From contig DATCLN010000215.1 in NCBI GenBank assembly GCA_036563895.1, positions 39,392 through 103,391 on the forward strand: a DNA stretch of 64,000 nt, given 5' to 3'. A model generated the notes under the pieces. It was not told where the DNA came from. It made no database searches and saw only the letters and a program-made list of their open reading frames with translations. This document shows positions 34,985-43,727 of the stretch, piece by piece (positions within the stretch are counted from its first letter, which is position 1; every line of letters starts with the position of its first letter). The DNA comes from ZCTH02-B3 sp036563895. Lineage in GTDB: Bacteria > Bacillota > Bacilli > Paenibacillales > Paenibacillaceae. The position numbers and the translations under genes are program-made.

Positions 34985-36651
34985 GTTTCCTTCCTCCTGT
35001 TGTCCAGCGCCTTCGCGTCGACTTCGATGCCCGCCTTGGCCAGGGCCGCCGCCACTTCCGCGCGCAGGCCGAAGCGGTTTTTGTTCGTGTGGGCTCCCAG
35101 CGACAGGACGCCGTCGTCAATGCGCAGCCAGATGCGCCGGTGGTTCCAGTAGATGCCCATGACGAGGCCGATCATGGTGATGGCGGCGCCGGTCCAGACG
35201 TAGGGCATTCCCCGGTCCACGCGGACGTTCAGGTAGCTCGTGTAGGTGGAAAATTCGACATCTTCCATCGACATCACGCGAATGTCGAACATCTCCGCGG
35301 CCGCGCCGTTGATCCGGTCCTGGCCGAACCGCTGCCTGTCCGCCTCGCGCGGAAAATACAGATAGGGAACCCCTTCCTCCGGGAGGCCGGGTCCCTTGAT
35401 GACGAACACGAATGCCGGCGCGTTGGGCTCCCGCGACAGCGTCACGGGCTCCCCGTTCTCGTCCAGCCCGAATTCGGGAAAGCTGTCTTTCAGTTCCAGC
35501 GTAAAGGGACCGACCGAATAAGTCAATGGCGGATCGCGCATCGGCAGTTCGAACGGGCCGTACGACCGGCCGGTGCGCTTGTCGATCAGTGTCGGCCGCA
35601 CGGAGATGAGGCGCGGCGTCTCGGCAAAATCGTATTGGTAAAGCCTTAGGCCCTTATAGGACAGCGGACTGTTGACCCGGATGTCGTGGGAAGCCACTTC
35701 CCGCAGCTCCGGATCGCGGGTGGCGTCGTCGCAATACGCGACGCATTCGTACAGCACCGCCTTTGTGGTGAACTGCTTAACCCGCAGCTGTCCTTTGAGG
35801 TGTTCCGGGAGTTCCTCGTCGCTGTAAAAATCGATGCGGAACCCCAAGCTTTTGACGAAATAGTTGGTTCGCGGAATTTGTTCGATTTCCCCGTCGTCCA
35901 GTCCCACATACTCGTCCATGTACCAGCCGGGAATGACGCCCCTCATCAGGACGGCCAGCAGAAAGACGATCAGGCCGATGTGAATCACGTAGGGTCCCCA
36001 GCGGCTGAAGCGGTTTTTCTCCGCCAGCAGGGCGGTGCCTTCGGTGCGCACCTTGTACCTTTTGCGGCGCAGGATTTCGGCGAATCTTGCCGTCCACTCC
36101 TCGGCATCTCCGGGGACCGGACCGACGTAAACCACCTGCTGCCGGGTGATGAACTGCGGGTGCTTGCGAACCTGCTGGCGGGTAAGTGCCCGGTACAGCG
36201 GCAGCACCCGGTCCAGGCTGCAGATGACCAGCGAGGCGCCGATCATGACCAGCAGGGTGATGAACCACCACGATTCGAAGGTCCGGCTGAGCCCCAGCGC
36301 GTGATAGATGGCCCCCGCCGTTCCGTAGTTTTCCCTGTAATAGGCGGCCGGATCGGTCAGGTTCACAAAGGCGCTTTCCTGCGGGAAGATCGTGCCGAGG
36401 GCCGCCGCGACCAGGGTAATGAGGATCAGCCAGACGGCGACCCTGACCGAAGAGAAGAAGTTCCAGATCCGGTCGATCAAGTTGGGATGCGGTTTCTGCG
36501 AGCGGCGCGCCATGCCGTCATAGCGCATCTCCAGCACGGAATCCGACGCGGCCAGTTCCTCGTCGAGGGGCTTGCCGCACGCCTCGCACAGGACGGTGCC
36601 CACCGGATTCTGGTGCCCGCACTCGCATTTGGTGTTCTGGATCAACGCCAT
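34981..36651 (-). CDS. resB: cytochrome c biogenesis protein ResB
   Basis: System II heme-delivery partner of ResC. The 556-residue membrane protein opens with a zinc ribbon, TKCECGHQNPVGTVLCEACG, then membrane segments near 70, 135 and 225, a large extracytoplasmic domain and a last segment near 500. The ATG at 36651 abuts AAGGGGG; a TTG at 36645, giving MIQNTKCECGH, has better spacing and is the closer fit. GTG at 36666 opens the frame but has no site. Confidence 0.93.
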   Translation of the reverse strand: MALIQNTKCECGHQNPVGTVLCEACGKPLDEELAASDSVLEMRYDGMARRSQKPHPNLIDRIWNFFSSVRVAVWLILITLVAAALGTIFPQESAFVNLTDPAAYYRENYGTAGAIYHALGLSRTFESWWFITLLVMIGASLVICSLDRVLPLYRALTRQQVRKHPQFITRQQVVYVGPVPGDAEEWTARFAEILRRKRYKVRTEGTALLAEKNRFSRWGPYVIHIGLIVFLLAVLMRGVIPGWYMDEYVGLDDGEIEQIPRTNYFVKSLGFRIDFYSDEELPEHLKGQLRVKQFTTKAVLYECVAYCDDATRDPELREVASHDIRVNSPLSYKGLRLYQYDFAETPRLISVRPTLIDKRTGRSYGPFELPMRDPPLTYSVGPFTLELKDSFPEFGLDENGEPVTLSREPNAPAFVFVIKGPGLPEEGVPYLYFPREADRQRFGQDRINGAAAEMFDIRVMSMEDVEFSTYTSYLNVRVDRGMPYVWTGAAITMIGLVMGIYWNHRRIWLRIDDGVLSLGAHTNKNRFGLRAEVAAALAKAGIEVDAKALDNRRKET

Positions 36652-36675
36652 CCCCCTTGTCCTCACGCGCCGGCG

Positions 36676-37200
36676 TCAGGCGCTTCCCAGCAGGCTTTTC
36701 ACCCGCTCGTCGATCTCCTCGATGGTGAGGGGTCCGCTCACGATCTGGCGGATGACGCCGTTTGCATCGATGAAATACGTGGTCGGGTACTCGCGCAGGC
36801 CGAAGGCCCGCTCCGTCCGCCGGTTCGTGTCGAGCAGAATCGGAAAGCTGACGCCGATCCGGCGGATGAAGTTTTCCACCCGGTGCCGGTCTTCGCTCAA
36901 GTTGATCCCGACCACCTGCAAGCCCTCGTCTTTCCAGGCTTCGTACTGCTGCTGCAGGGCCGGCATCTCCTCCCGGCAGGGCGGGCAGAACGTCCCCCAG
37001 AAGTTGAGGATGAGCGGATTTCCCGCGTATTCTTCCAGCGTGTGCGCCTCACCCTGAAGGTCCGCCAGACGAAAGGACGGAGGCTTGTCCCCGGGGCGAA
37101 GCACGTCGCCGGAAGAGGCAAACGAGCGGCCGACGGCGTAGCCGCCGATCAGCAGCATCACCGCAAGGATGAGGTATTGAACGGATTTGTGACGGCGCAT
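36676..37200 (-). CDS. resA: thiol-disulfide oxidoreductase ResA
   Basis: Membrane-anchored thioredoxin-like protein that reduces apocytochrome c cysteines. 174 residues: anchor at 8-26, then the thioredoxin fold with FWGTFCPPCREEMP (CPPC at about 75; CEPC in B. subtilis) and the cis-Pro segment EYPTTYFID. ATG with GGGGGT upstream. First gene of the res operon; promoter candidate at 37237-37242. Confidence 0.95.
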   Translation of the reverse strand: MRRHKSVQYLILAVMLLIGGYAVGRSFASSGDVLRPGDKPPSFRLADLQGEAHTLEEYAGNPLILNFWGTFCPPCREEMPALQQQYEAWKDEGLQVVGINLSEDRHRVENFIRRIGVSFPILLDTNRRTERAFGLREYPTTYFIDANGVIRQIVSGPLTIEEIDERVKSLLGSA

Positions 37201-37236
37201 GGTTACCGACCCCCGTCCGATGTCGGCTTTGGTTCC

Positions 37237-37242
37237 ATTATA
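37237..37242 (-). promoter_or_regulatory. -10 box upstream of resA
   Basis: Perfect TATAAT (37242-37237), 37 nt before the resA ATG; the matching -35 region lies inside the rluB terminator hairpin and is poor. Confidence 0.4.
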
Positions 37243-37244
37243 AC

Positions 37245-37269
37245 GAAAACGCCGGCGTCCGAACGCCGG
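37245..37269 (-). terminator. terminator downstream of rluB
   Basis: CCGGCGT (37269-37263) pairs with ACGCCGG (37258-37252) by a 4-nt loop, then CGTTTTCG. The 184 nt between it and the rluB stop contain no gene I can support. Confidence 0.6.
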
Positions 37270-37453
37270 TCCGAACCTTCGGTTTTGAACAATGTGTGAC
37301 AACGGCGCTGATCGGGGCGTGACGGATGTCGCCCGTTCCTCTGCTGCGGATGCCGCCGCAGTCCGTGTTCCGGGACGATTTCTCCCGGCATCCGCCCGCC
37401 GCCTGCTGCCTCCCCACGCAGCGCCCTTCCTCCGTCCGACGCTTCCCCCCCGT

Positions 37454-38215
37454 TCAGCGCCCGCCCTTATCCTGCCGCACCGCCCGGGTTCCTTCGCCTT
37501 CGGCGGCTATCCTGAGCAGCGCGATTTCCTCTTCGGTCAAGGGACGGTATTTGCCGCGCTTCAGCCCCTGCAGGGTAAGCCCGGCAAACGCGACCCGCTT
37601 CAGGCGCAGCACCGGATGGCCGATCGCGTCGAACATGCGGCGGACCTGCCGTTTCCGCCCCTCGCGGATGGTGATCGAAATCGTCGCCCACCGGCCGTCG
37701 GGGTCCACGTCGACGTATTCCACCTCCGCCGGAGCGGTCATGCCGTCCTCCAGCCGGATGCCAGAGGCCAGCTTCTCCAGGTCGGTGCCGTGCGGGACTC
37801 CCTTCACCGTTGCGTGATAGGTCTTGGCCACGCCATGCCTGGGATGCGTCAGCCGGTACGCCAGCTCCCCGTCGTTGGTGAACAGGAGCAGTCCCTCCGT
37901 GTCGTAGTCGAGCCGGCCGACGGGAAACACCCGGGCGGGCACGTCCTTCAGGTAATCCTTGACCACGGGTCTGCCCCTGGGATCGGACATGCTGGTGATG
38001 ACGCCCTTGGGCTTGTGAAACATCAGGTAGACCATGGGCTGGGAGTCGATGGGCTTCCCCGAAACGGTGATGACGTCGCGCTCCGGATCGGCCTTGGCGC
38101 CGAGTTCGGTGACGACGCGGCCGTTGACCGCCACCCGGCCGGAGGCGATCAGTTCCTCGCATTTGCGCCGCGACGCCACCCCGGCCCGAGCCAGAATTTT
38201 CTGCAGTCGTTCCAA
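37454..38215 (-). CDS. rluB: 23S rRNA pseudouridine synthase RluB
   Basis: Makes a pseudouridine in 23S rRNA. The 253-residue protein has an N-terminal S4 RNA-binding domain (1-60, LQKILARAGVASRRKCEELI) and the RsuA-type catalytic domain with GRLDYDTEGLLL (catalytic Asp) and GRKRQVRRMF. TTG start with AGGTGAAGG upstream. Between spmB and resA as in B. subtilis. Confidence 0.94.
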   Translation of the reverse strand: MERLQKILARAGVASRRKCEELIASGRVAVNGRVVTELGAKADPERDVITVSGKPIDSQPMVYLMFHKPKGVITSMSDPRGRPVVKDYLKDVPARVFPVGRLDYDTEGLLLFTNDGELAYRLTHPRHGVAKTYHATVKGVPHGTDLEKLASGIRLEDGMTAPAEVEYVDVDPDGRWATISITIREGRKRQVRRMFDAIGHPVLRLKRVAFAGLTLQGLKRGKYRPLTEEEIALLRIAAEGEGTRAVRQDKGGR

Positions 38216-38236
38216 ACGGCCTTCACCTCTCCCCCA

Positions 38237-38776
38237 TCATACCGCACCGAACAACCACCGGCAAGCCGCCACGGCGGCGAAGAAACCGACCAGGTCGGAG
38301 AAGAGGCCGACCTTGAGGGCGTACCGGGCGCGGCGGATGCCGACGGCTCCGAAGTAGACGGTCAGGACGTACAGCGTCGTGTCCGTGCTGCCCTGGATGG
38401 TGGCGGCGATCCGGCCGATGAGGGAATCCGGGCCGTGCTCGCGGATCAGGTCGGTGACGTAGGCGAGCGACCCCGATCCGGTGAGCGGGCGAAGCAGCGC
38501 CAGCGGCAACACTTCGCCGGGCACGCCCAGCCGTTCCATCAGCGGCCGGACGGCCCCGGTCAGCACGTCCATCGCGCCGGAAGCGCGGAACATGGAAATC
38601 GCCGTCATCATCCCCACAAGGTGGGGAATGATGGCAACGGCGGTCTGGAAGCCGTCCTTCGCCCCGTCGACGAACGATTCATACACCGGCACGCGGCGAA
38701 ACGCGGCGTACAGCGGAATGAAGGCGATGAGCGCGGGGATCGTCCAGACGGACACCGACTGAAGAAAGGCGGACAT
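38237..38776 (-). CDS. spmB: spore maturation protein B
   Basis: Multi-spanning membrane protein of the nucleoside-recognition (Gate) family needed for full spore core dehydration, acting with SpmA. 179 residues, four or five membrane segments; GSGSLAYVTDLI and GSTDTTLYVLTVYFGAVG are family segments. ATG start 6 nt after spmA. Confidence 0.93.
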   Translation of the reverse strand: MSAFLQSVSVWTIPALIAFIPLYAAFRRVPVYESFVDGAKDGFQTAVAIIPHLVGMMTAISMFRASGAMDVLTGAVRPLMERLGVPGEVLPLALLRPLTGSGSLAYVTDLIREHGPDSLIGRIAATIQGSTDTTLYVLTVYFGAVGIRRARYALKVGLFSDLVGFFAAVAACRWLFGAV

Positions 38777-38782
38777 GGCCCT

Positions 38783-39634
38783 TTACCCTCTTCCGGACGC
38801 TTCCGTCCGCCCCGACGGCCCCGTGGAACCGGCAAAGGCCGCGGGTCCGGAATAGGCTGCGGTATCCGCCAAGGCCGCGGAATTGGCACCGGCTGCGGTA
38901 TCAGCCAAGGCCGCGGAACCGGCACCGGCTGCGGCATCCGCAAGGGCTGCTGAATCGGTAGAGACCGCCCGCGGATCGGACCGGTTGTCCGCCGCGTCCG
39001 CGGCGCCCGATGAAGGCGTTCCCCGATTCCGGCCGATATCCGCCGAATAAGGCGGCGCGCCGCTTTTTCTGCGGTACCAGCGGTCGGCGGCGATGGCCGC
39101 GCCCGTCGCGATCGCAGTGGCCAGCAGCGTCGAACCGATGATATCCGCCGGATTTTGCGAGCCGAACTGGAGGCGGATGGCGATCAGCGTGGTGGGCACG
39201 AGCGTGATGCTCGCGGTGTTGAGGGCCAGCAAGGTGCACATGGCGGACGTGGCCGTGCGCGGATCGGGATTGAGCTTTTGCAGCTCCTGCATCGCCCGGA
39301 TGCCCATGGGGGTGGCGGCGTTGCCGAGCCCCAGCAGATTCGCGCTCAGGTTGGACAGTATGTATCCCATCGCCGGATGGTTCCGCGGCACGTCCGGAAA
39401 CAGCCACCGCACCGCCGGCCCGATCAGGGCGGCCAGCTTTCGCACCAGCCCCGCGTCCTCGGCCACGCGCATGAGCCCCATCCACAGCACCAGAATGCCG
39501 ATCAGTCCCAGGCAGACGGTGACGCCGGTTTGCGCACCGCTGAAGGCGGCGTCGGTGACTGCTTTCATTTTGCCGGTCAGCGCCGCAAACCAGAAACTGA
39601 TCAGGATCATCCCGAGCCAGATCCAATTGACCAT
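38783..39634 (-). CDS. spmA: spore maturation protein A, with repeat-rich C-terminal tail
   Basis: Partner of SpmB in spore core dehydration; membrane protein of the nucleoside-recognition family. The core (about 1-195) contains NLSANLLGLGNAATPMGIRAM and LNTASITLVPTTLIAIR in parts. The protein is 283 residues, about 85 longer than usual: the tail is low complexity and includes a 12-residue repeat of SAALADTAAGA type, encoded by 36-nt DNA repeats. ATG with GGAGGCG upstream. Preceded by dacB, as in B. subtilis. Confidence 0.92.
   Translation of the reverse strand: MVNWIWLGMILISFWFAALTGKMKAVTDAAFSGAQTGVTVCLGLIGILVLWMGLMRVAEDAGLVRKLAALIGPAVRWLFPDVPRNHPAMGYILSNLSANLLGLGNAATPMGIRAMQELQKLNPDPRTATSAMCTLLALNTASITLVPTTLIAIRLQFGSQNPADIIGSTLLATAIATGAAIAADRWYRRKSGAPPYSADIGRNRGTPSSGAADAADNRSDPRAVSTDSAALADAAAGAGSAALADTAAGANSAALADTAAYSGPAAFAGSTGPSGRTEASGRG
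38819..38962. repeat. 36-nt tandem repeat inside spmA
   Basis: Three clear units at 38855-38890, 38891-38926 and 38927-38962 and a partial one before them. Each reads about GGCTGCGGTATCCGCCAAGG then CCGCGGAATTGGCACC and encodes 12 residues in the spmA frame. Confidence 0.85.
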
Positions 39635-39751
39635 GGTCGAACGCCTCCTTTGGGGCACTTGGGATGGCCCGCGTGCCCGGCTCTCATTTTGAGGACGGCC
39701 TCCGATTGCGGTTCCGGGGCAACGGCGGACCTCGATTCCGGTCCAGGCAGC

Positions 39752-39812
39752 AACGACAAAAGTGCATTTATTCTCGCTTGAAAAACGGAAAAATAAATGC
39801 ACTTTTGTCGTT
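39752..39812. repeat. perfect 21-bp inverted repeat
   Basis: Arm AACGACAAAAGTGCATTTAT(T) at 39752-39772 is the exact reverse complement of 39792-39812; the loop is 19 nt. It lies between the dacB stop (39832) and the spmA start (39634), and is strikingly AT-rich against its surroundings. As RNA it would form a long hairpin on either strand, but no T-run follows. Confidence 0.95.
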
Positions 39813-39831
39813 AACGGGATCCGGGCGGGCC

Positions 39832-40956
39832 TTAGTCCGGCCTCGCCCGGTCTGCCGTGTCGCGCAGCGGAACGGAACCGATGACCCGCCCGTCCAGCTC
39901 GAAGGTCAGTCGGCCGCGCAGGCCGAACCGGTATTCCAGCGAATCCGGCGGAAAGGGCTGAAACAGCGCGCGGAGCTTCTCCCGTTCGCCGGCCGCAAAC
40001 GGATAACGGAACGGCGCCGCCGCTTCGTAAGGCAGGCCTTCCATGCGCTGTCCCTTGGCAATGACCTCTTCGAGCGGGAACGCGGCGAACCCGTAATCCA
40101 GCAGCCGGCGGTGATCTTCCCAGTCGTTGCCGTCGTTCAGGGTGACGGCGATGAGCTGCTGTCCGTTCCTTGTCGCCGAACTGACCAGGCATCGCCGGGC
40201 CAGCCTGGTGTAGCCGGTCTTGACGCCGTCCGCGCCCTCGTACCGGAACAGCATCTTGTTTTTGTTCAGGAAGTGGTAGTCCCACCCGCCGTTTGGATTG
40301 GGGAAGGTCTTCACCTTCGTCGCGGCGATTTTTCGGAAGACCGGGTTGCGCATGGCGTAGGCGGTCAGCCTGGCCAGATCGTTGGCGGTCGAATAGTGGC
40401 CCGCCTGGTCCAGCCCGTGGGGGTTGGCGAAACGGGTGTCCGACAGGCCGATCTCCTCCGCCTTGCGGTTCATCAGAAACACGAAGCCTTCCTCGGAGCC
40501 GCCGACGTGCTCCGCAATGGCCGTGGCGGCGTCGTTTCCGGAGCGGAGCATGAGTCCGTACAGCAGGGTCTCCAGCGGCACCTTGTCCCCCGCGCGCAGA
40601 TAGATCGACGAACCTTCCTTGAAAGCCGCCCTGGGGCTCACCGTCACGATGTCCTCCAGCCGGCCGTGTTCGATGGCGACAATGGCGGTCATGATCTTCG
40701 TCAGGCTGGCGATGCGCATCCGCCGGTCGCCGTTGGCGCTGTGCAGGATCCTTCCCGACGCGGCGTCGATCAGCGAGAACGCCTCGGCATGGGTGGCGGG
40801 CGGTTGCGGAGGACGGCTCGCCGCCGGGGCGCTGATGTCAGACGGCTGTACGGTGCCGTCAGCCGCCGCGGCGCGGAAAACGGACCATGCCGACGTCAGG
40901 ACAAGCAGCGCAAGGAAACAGGCCGCCCGTTTCCTCCGGGACGTCGTGTCAATCAT
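39832..40956 (-). CDS. dacB: sporulation D-alanyl-D-alanine carboxypeptidase DacB
   Basis: Penicillin-binding protein 5* type enzyme that trims cortex peptidoglycan. 374 residues with signal peptide (about 10-31), SLTK (SxxK nucleophile), SGND (SxN) and KTGYT (KTG) motifs, plus the C-terminal domain. ATG with GGGAGG upstream. A SigE promoter is at 40982-41011. Operon with spmA and spmB as in B. subtilis, interrupted by a 197-nt gap with the perfect inverted repeat. Confidence 0.93.
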   Translation of the reverse strand: MIDTTSRRKRAACFLALLVLTSAWSVFRAAAADGTVQPSDISAPAASRPPQPPATHAEAFSLIDAASGRILHSANGDRRMRIASLTKIMTAIVAIEHGRLEDIVTVSPRAAFKEGSSIYLRAGDKVPLETLLYGLMLRSGNDAATAIAEHVGGSEEGFVFLMNRKAEEIGLSDTRFANPHGLDQAGHYSTANDLARLTAYAMRNPVFRKIAATKVKTFPNPNGGWDYHFLNKNKMLFRYEGADGVKTGYTRLARRCLVSSATRNGQQLIAVTLNDGNDWEDHRRLLDYGFAAFPLEEVIAKGQRMEGLPYEAAAPFRYPFAAGEREKLRALFQPFPPDSLEYRFGLRGRLTFELDGRVIGSVPLRDTADRARPD

Positions 40957-40981
40957 CCTGGGCCTCCCATCCGGTCGTTAT

Positions 40982-41011
40982 ACTGTATGTGGGCGTGTCC
41001 CCGAGTATGAA
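40982..41011 (-). promoter_or_regulatory. SigE promoter of dacB
   Basis: TCATACT (41010-41004; 6 of 7 to KMATATT), 14-nt spacer and CATACAGT (40989-40982; matches CATACANT). dacB-spmA-spmB is SigE-controlled in B. subtilis. Confidence 0.65.
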
Positions 41012-41028
41012 CAAGTCCCCGCGGACAT

Positions 41029-41058
41029 AAAAAAGGATCGGAGCGAATGCTCTGATCC
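41029..41058 (-). terminator. terminator of gerW
   Basis: GGATCAGAGC (41058-41049) pairs with GCTCCGATCC (41044-41035), one mismatch, then TTTTTT on the minus strand. Confidence 0.85.
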
Positions 41059-41091
41059 CCGCGCGGCCGTAATCGGCCGCGGTACGGCCGT

Positions 41092-41577
41092 TCAGAGGAC
41101 AGGTCCCGCTTCCTTGCGGCCGGCTTCCCCTTCCATGTCGGGTTCGAAGATGATTTCCTCTTCTTCTTCCTCCCGCCCGGCGTTCCACATGGCCTGGATG
41201 CGGTCGATGAGCTGCGGCATGCTTTCGATCAGCCGTTCCCACAGATGCGTCTGGTGGTCCAGGGAAACCACTTTCACCCCGTGCGGGCCGACCACCAGAA
41301 AAGCGATCGGGGTGATGGACACGCCGCCGCCGCTCCCGCCGCCAAAGGGCAGCTGGACCACGGCGTTGCCGTTGTCTCCTCTTTTCACTTCCGTGCGGCC
41401 GCCGGCATAAAAGTCGCTTCCGCCCGCCGCGAAGCCGAAACCCACCCGGGAGATGGGCAAAATGACGCTGCCGTCCGGCGATTCCACCGGTTCGCCGACG
41501 ATGGTGTGCACATCCACCATTTCCTTGATGTTTTCCATCGCGGTCTGCATGAGGCTTTTGATCGGGTGCTCGGACAT
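41092..41577 (-). CDS. gerW: spore germination protein GerW (YtfJ)
   Basis: Spore protein of the GerW family needed for germination with some nutrients. 161 residues: MSEHPIKSLMQTAMENIKEM, VGEPVESPDGSVILPISRVG, then the glycine-rich segments GFAAGGSDFYAGGR and FGGGSGGGVSITPIAFLV. A strong ribosome site (AAGGAGGAATTCGCC) precedes the ATG at 41577, so it can be made on its own, yet the upstream DUF2953 frame reads into it without a stop. Confidence 0.92.
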   Translation of the reverse strand: MSEHPIKSLMQTAMENIKEMVDVHTIVGEPVESPDGSVILPISRVGFGFAAGGSDFYAGGRTEVKRGDNGNAVVQLPFGGGSGGGVSITPIAFLVVGPHGVKVVSLDHQTHLWERLIESMPQLIDRIQAMWNAGREEEEEEIIFEPDMEGEAGRKEAGPVL

Positions 41578-42288
41578 GGCGAATTCCTCCTTGGATGTGC
41601 CGGTTTTTCCGGAACCAATGTCCTTCGTAGGATGCGCATGTCGCCGTCCGTTTATGAACGCCCGTGCCAGGAACCGGACCCCAAGGCGGGCCAGGGCTCC
41701 CAGCAGCGTGGACAGGCGGATGCGGAAGTCCGCTTCCCAGACCAGCGCCAATCGGGGTTCGTGAAAAACCGGGCGAACGCCTCCGTGCGGCCGGGTGTCC
41801 AGCCTCATCAGCGTTCCGGCCGCCCCGGCGGCCATTCCCATGGCGGCCCAGGCCGCACCGGCCGCGACGCCGGTGGACGCCGCATCTCCGGTGCCGATTT
41901 CGAGGTCCGCCCGCCAGCGCGTACAGACCACGCCGCGCAAAAGGCCCCGCGCCCACGTCCGCAGAAACGAAAAGCCCCCATACCGCCGGATCGTTCGCGC
42001 CAAACGCGCCGCGGCGGCTCCGGTCCACCGCTTCCCTTTCGCAGGAAATCGCCGCTCCGCCCCCCTCCCGAAGCCCGCGACTTTCAGGCGGACGCGGCCT
42101 TTCGCCGGCAGGGCCGCGAGCTCCGCCCGGAACCGGGCCAGACCGAACAGGGCGCGGCCAACCAGCGCCAGCCGGACAAATCCGCCGCCCGCGGACAGGC
42201 GGACGCGCAGGCGCACGTGCGAGAGAAGAACGCAAACGGCGACCAGCGATACGGCGGCCAGTATTGAAGCGCCCAATAAAAAAGCCAT
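41092..42288 (-). CDS. DUF2953 membrane protein (YtfI-like), open in frame into gerW
   Basis: The reading frame starts at ATG 42288 (MAFLLGASILAAVSLVAVC) with one membrane segment and an Arg-rich soluble part resembling the DUF2953/YtfI protein that precedes ytfJ in B. subtilis. It has no stop before the GerW start codon: the codons between (RRHAHPTKDIGSGKTGTSKEEFA) are all sense. The full frame is 398 residues. Either a true fusion with internal initiation, or a lost stop by a small indel. Assignment to DUF2953 rests on context and pattern. Confidence 0.65.
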   Translation of the reverse strand: MAFLLGASILAAVSLVAVCVLLSHVRLRVRLSAGGGFVRLALVGRALFGLARFRAELAALPAKGRVRLKVAGFGRGAERRFPAKGKRWTGAAAARLARTIRRYGGFSFLRTWARGLLRGVVCTRWRADLEIGTGDAASTGVAAGAAWAAMGMAAGAAGTLMRLDTRPHGGVRPVFHEPRLALVWEADFRIRLSTLLGALARLGVRFLARAFINGRRHAHPTKDIGSGKTGTSKEEFAMSEHPIKSLMQTAMENIKEMVDVHTIVGEPVESPDGSVILPISRVGFGFAAGGSDFYAGGRTEVKRGDNGNAVVQLPFGGGSGGGVSITPIAFLVVGPHGVKVVSLDHQTHLWERLIESMPQLIDRIQAMWNAGREEEEEEIIFEPDMEGEAGRKEAGPVL

Positions 42289-42346
42289 ACGCTTCCCGCC
42301 TTTCCAGGGAATAGTATGGCTTTTCCTTCCTTTTTTCAGTTCGCCT

Positions 42347-42967
42347 TCATTCGCGCTCCAGTTCCAGCGCCCGCTCCAGGTCTTCCAGCGACAGCTGCCG
42401 GTCTTCCGCCCGCTCGAACAGAAGCCGGGTGCGTTCCGCCAGTTCCCCGGATTCATGGAGTCCCGGATCGGGCAGCTGATCCAGGCCGGACAGTCCGAAC
42501 CAGTCGAGGAACGCCCGCGTCGTTCCGTACAGGATCGGCCGCCCCACCGTGTCGGCCCGCCCCTTTTCTTCGATGAGGTCCTTGGCCAGCAGCGACTGGA
42601 TGGCGCGGTCCGAATTCACCCCGCGGATCTCTTCGATCTCCACGCGGGTGATCGGCTGCCGGTAGGCGACGATGGCCAGCGTCTCCAGGGCCGCCTGGGA
42701 CAGCACCGACCGCATGGGGGAGACGGCCAGCTTTTCGAAATAGGGAGCATGTTCCGGGGCGGTGGTGAGGCGGTAGGCTCCCGCCACTTCGGCTACGCGG
42801 AGTCCCCTTTGGTCCCGGACGTATTCCCGCGCCAAATCGTCCAGCACGTCCCGCACCACGCCGGGGTCGGCGCCCACGATTTCCGCGGCCGTCTTCAGGG
42901 GGATGCCTTCATCGCCCGCCACGAACAGCAGGCCTTCAAGCACCGATTTCATCGTCCGGTAATCCAT
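42347..42967 (-). CDS. scpB: segregation and condensation protein B
   Basis: Subunit of the SMC-ScpAB condensin. 206 residues with two winged-helix domains: [15 protein letters not shown] at the start and QAALETLAIVAYRQPITRVE in the middle, family hallmarks. ATG at 42967 preferred over GTG 42982. Overlaps scpA by 32 nt. Confidence 0.94.
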   Translation of the reverse strand: MDYRTMKSVLEGLLFVAGDEGIPLKTAAEIVGADPGVVRDVLDDLAREYVRDQRGLRVAEVAGAYRLTTAPEHAPYFEKLAVSPMRSVLSQAALETLAIVAYRQPITRVEIEEIRGVNSDRAIQSLLAKDLIEEKGRADTVGRPILYGTTRAFLDWFGLSGLDQLPDPGLHESGELAERTRLLFERAEDRQLSLEDLERALELERE

Positions 42968-43727
42968 CTTCGCCTTCTCCACTCCCCGTCCACGTCACCA
43001 CGATCTCTCCGAACATCCGCGTCTGGTGGCAGACGATCCAGTTCCGTTTCATCAGCTCCAGGAGCGCCAGCAGCGTCACGACGACTTCCTGCCGGCTTGC
43101 CCTTTCGCCCAGAAGCTCCGCGAAAAGCCGCAAACGCCCCTCCGGACTGCTTTTCAGCGCCTGCACCACATGACGCATCCGGTCTTTTACCGATATTTCG
43201 TACCGCCGGATCGCCACAGCCCGGGTCCGGTCGGCCATGCGGCGCAACGCCTTGCGGTAGGCCAGCGCCAGGTCGCCTACGCCCAGTCCTTCCACCGGAT
43301 TGGCGGGCTTTGCCGGCAGGAACGCCGTCAGATCCACCGGCTCGCGGGTATACACGAGGCTCCTTTCCCGCTGGCGTTCGTTCAGCCAGGCGGCGGCCGC
43401 CTTGTATTTGCGGTACTCGATCAGCTTGCGGATCAACTCTTCGCGCGGATCGGCCGCCTCTTCCCCTTCCTCCGATTCCGACGGTTCCGGAGGCGGAGGC
43501 TTGGGCAGCAGCTCCCGGCTCTTGATCACGAGCAGCGTGGCGGCCATGACGAGGAATTCGCTCGTCACCTCAAGTTCCATTTCCTGCATCGCCGCAAGAT
43601 ACTCGAAATACTGATCGGCAATCTCGCTGATCCGGATGTCGCGGATGTCGATCTCCGCCCGGTCGATGAGGTGCAGGAGCAGATCGAGGGGGCCTTCGAA
43701 AACCGGTAGCCTGTACAGGACGGTCAT
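42936..43727 (-). CDS. scpA: segregation and condensation protein A
   Basis: Kleisin subunit of SMC condensin. 263 residues: N-terminal [19 protein letters not shown], an acidic Pro-rich linker near 75-95 and a C-terminal winged helix. ATG overlaps the ribH stop (ATGA). In B. subtilis scpAB also follow the rib operon, with ribT and ypuF between; both are absent here. Confidence 0.95.
   Translation of the reverse strand: MTVLYRLPVFEGPLDLLLHLIDRAEIDIRDIRISEIADQYFEYLAAMQEMELEVTSEFLVMAATLLVIKSRELLPKPPPPEPSESEEGEEAADPREELIRKLIEYRKYKAAAAWLNERQRERSLVYTREPVDLTAFLPAKPANPVEGLGVGDLALAYRKALRRMADRTRAVAIRRYEISVKDRMRHVVQALKSSPEGRLRLFAELLGERASRQEVVVTLLALLELMKRNWIVCHQTRMFGEIVVTWTGSGEGEDGLPDDEIGA

Noticed and set aside
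39752..39812. Insertion sequence ends
   Set aside because: Only 19 nt lie between the arms, no transposase and no target duplication were seen.
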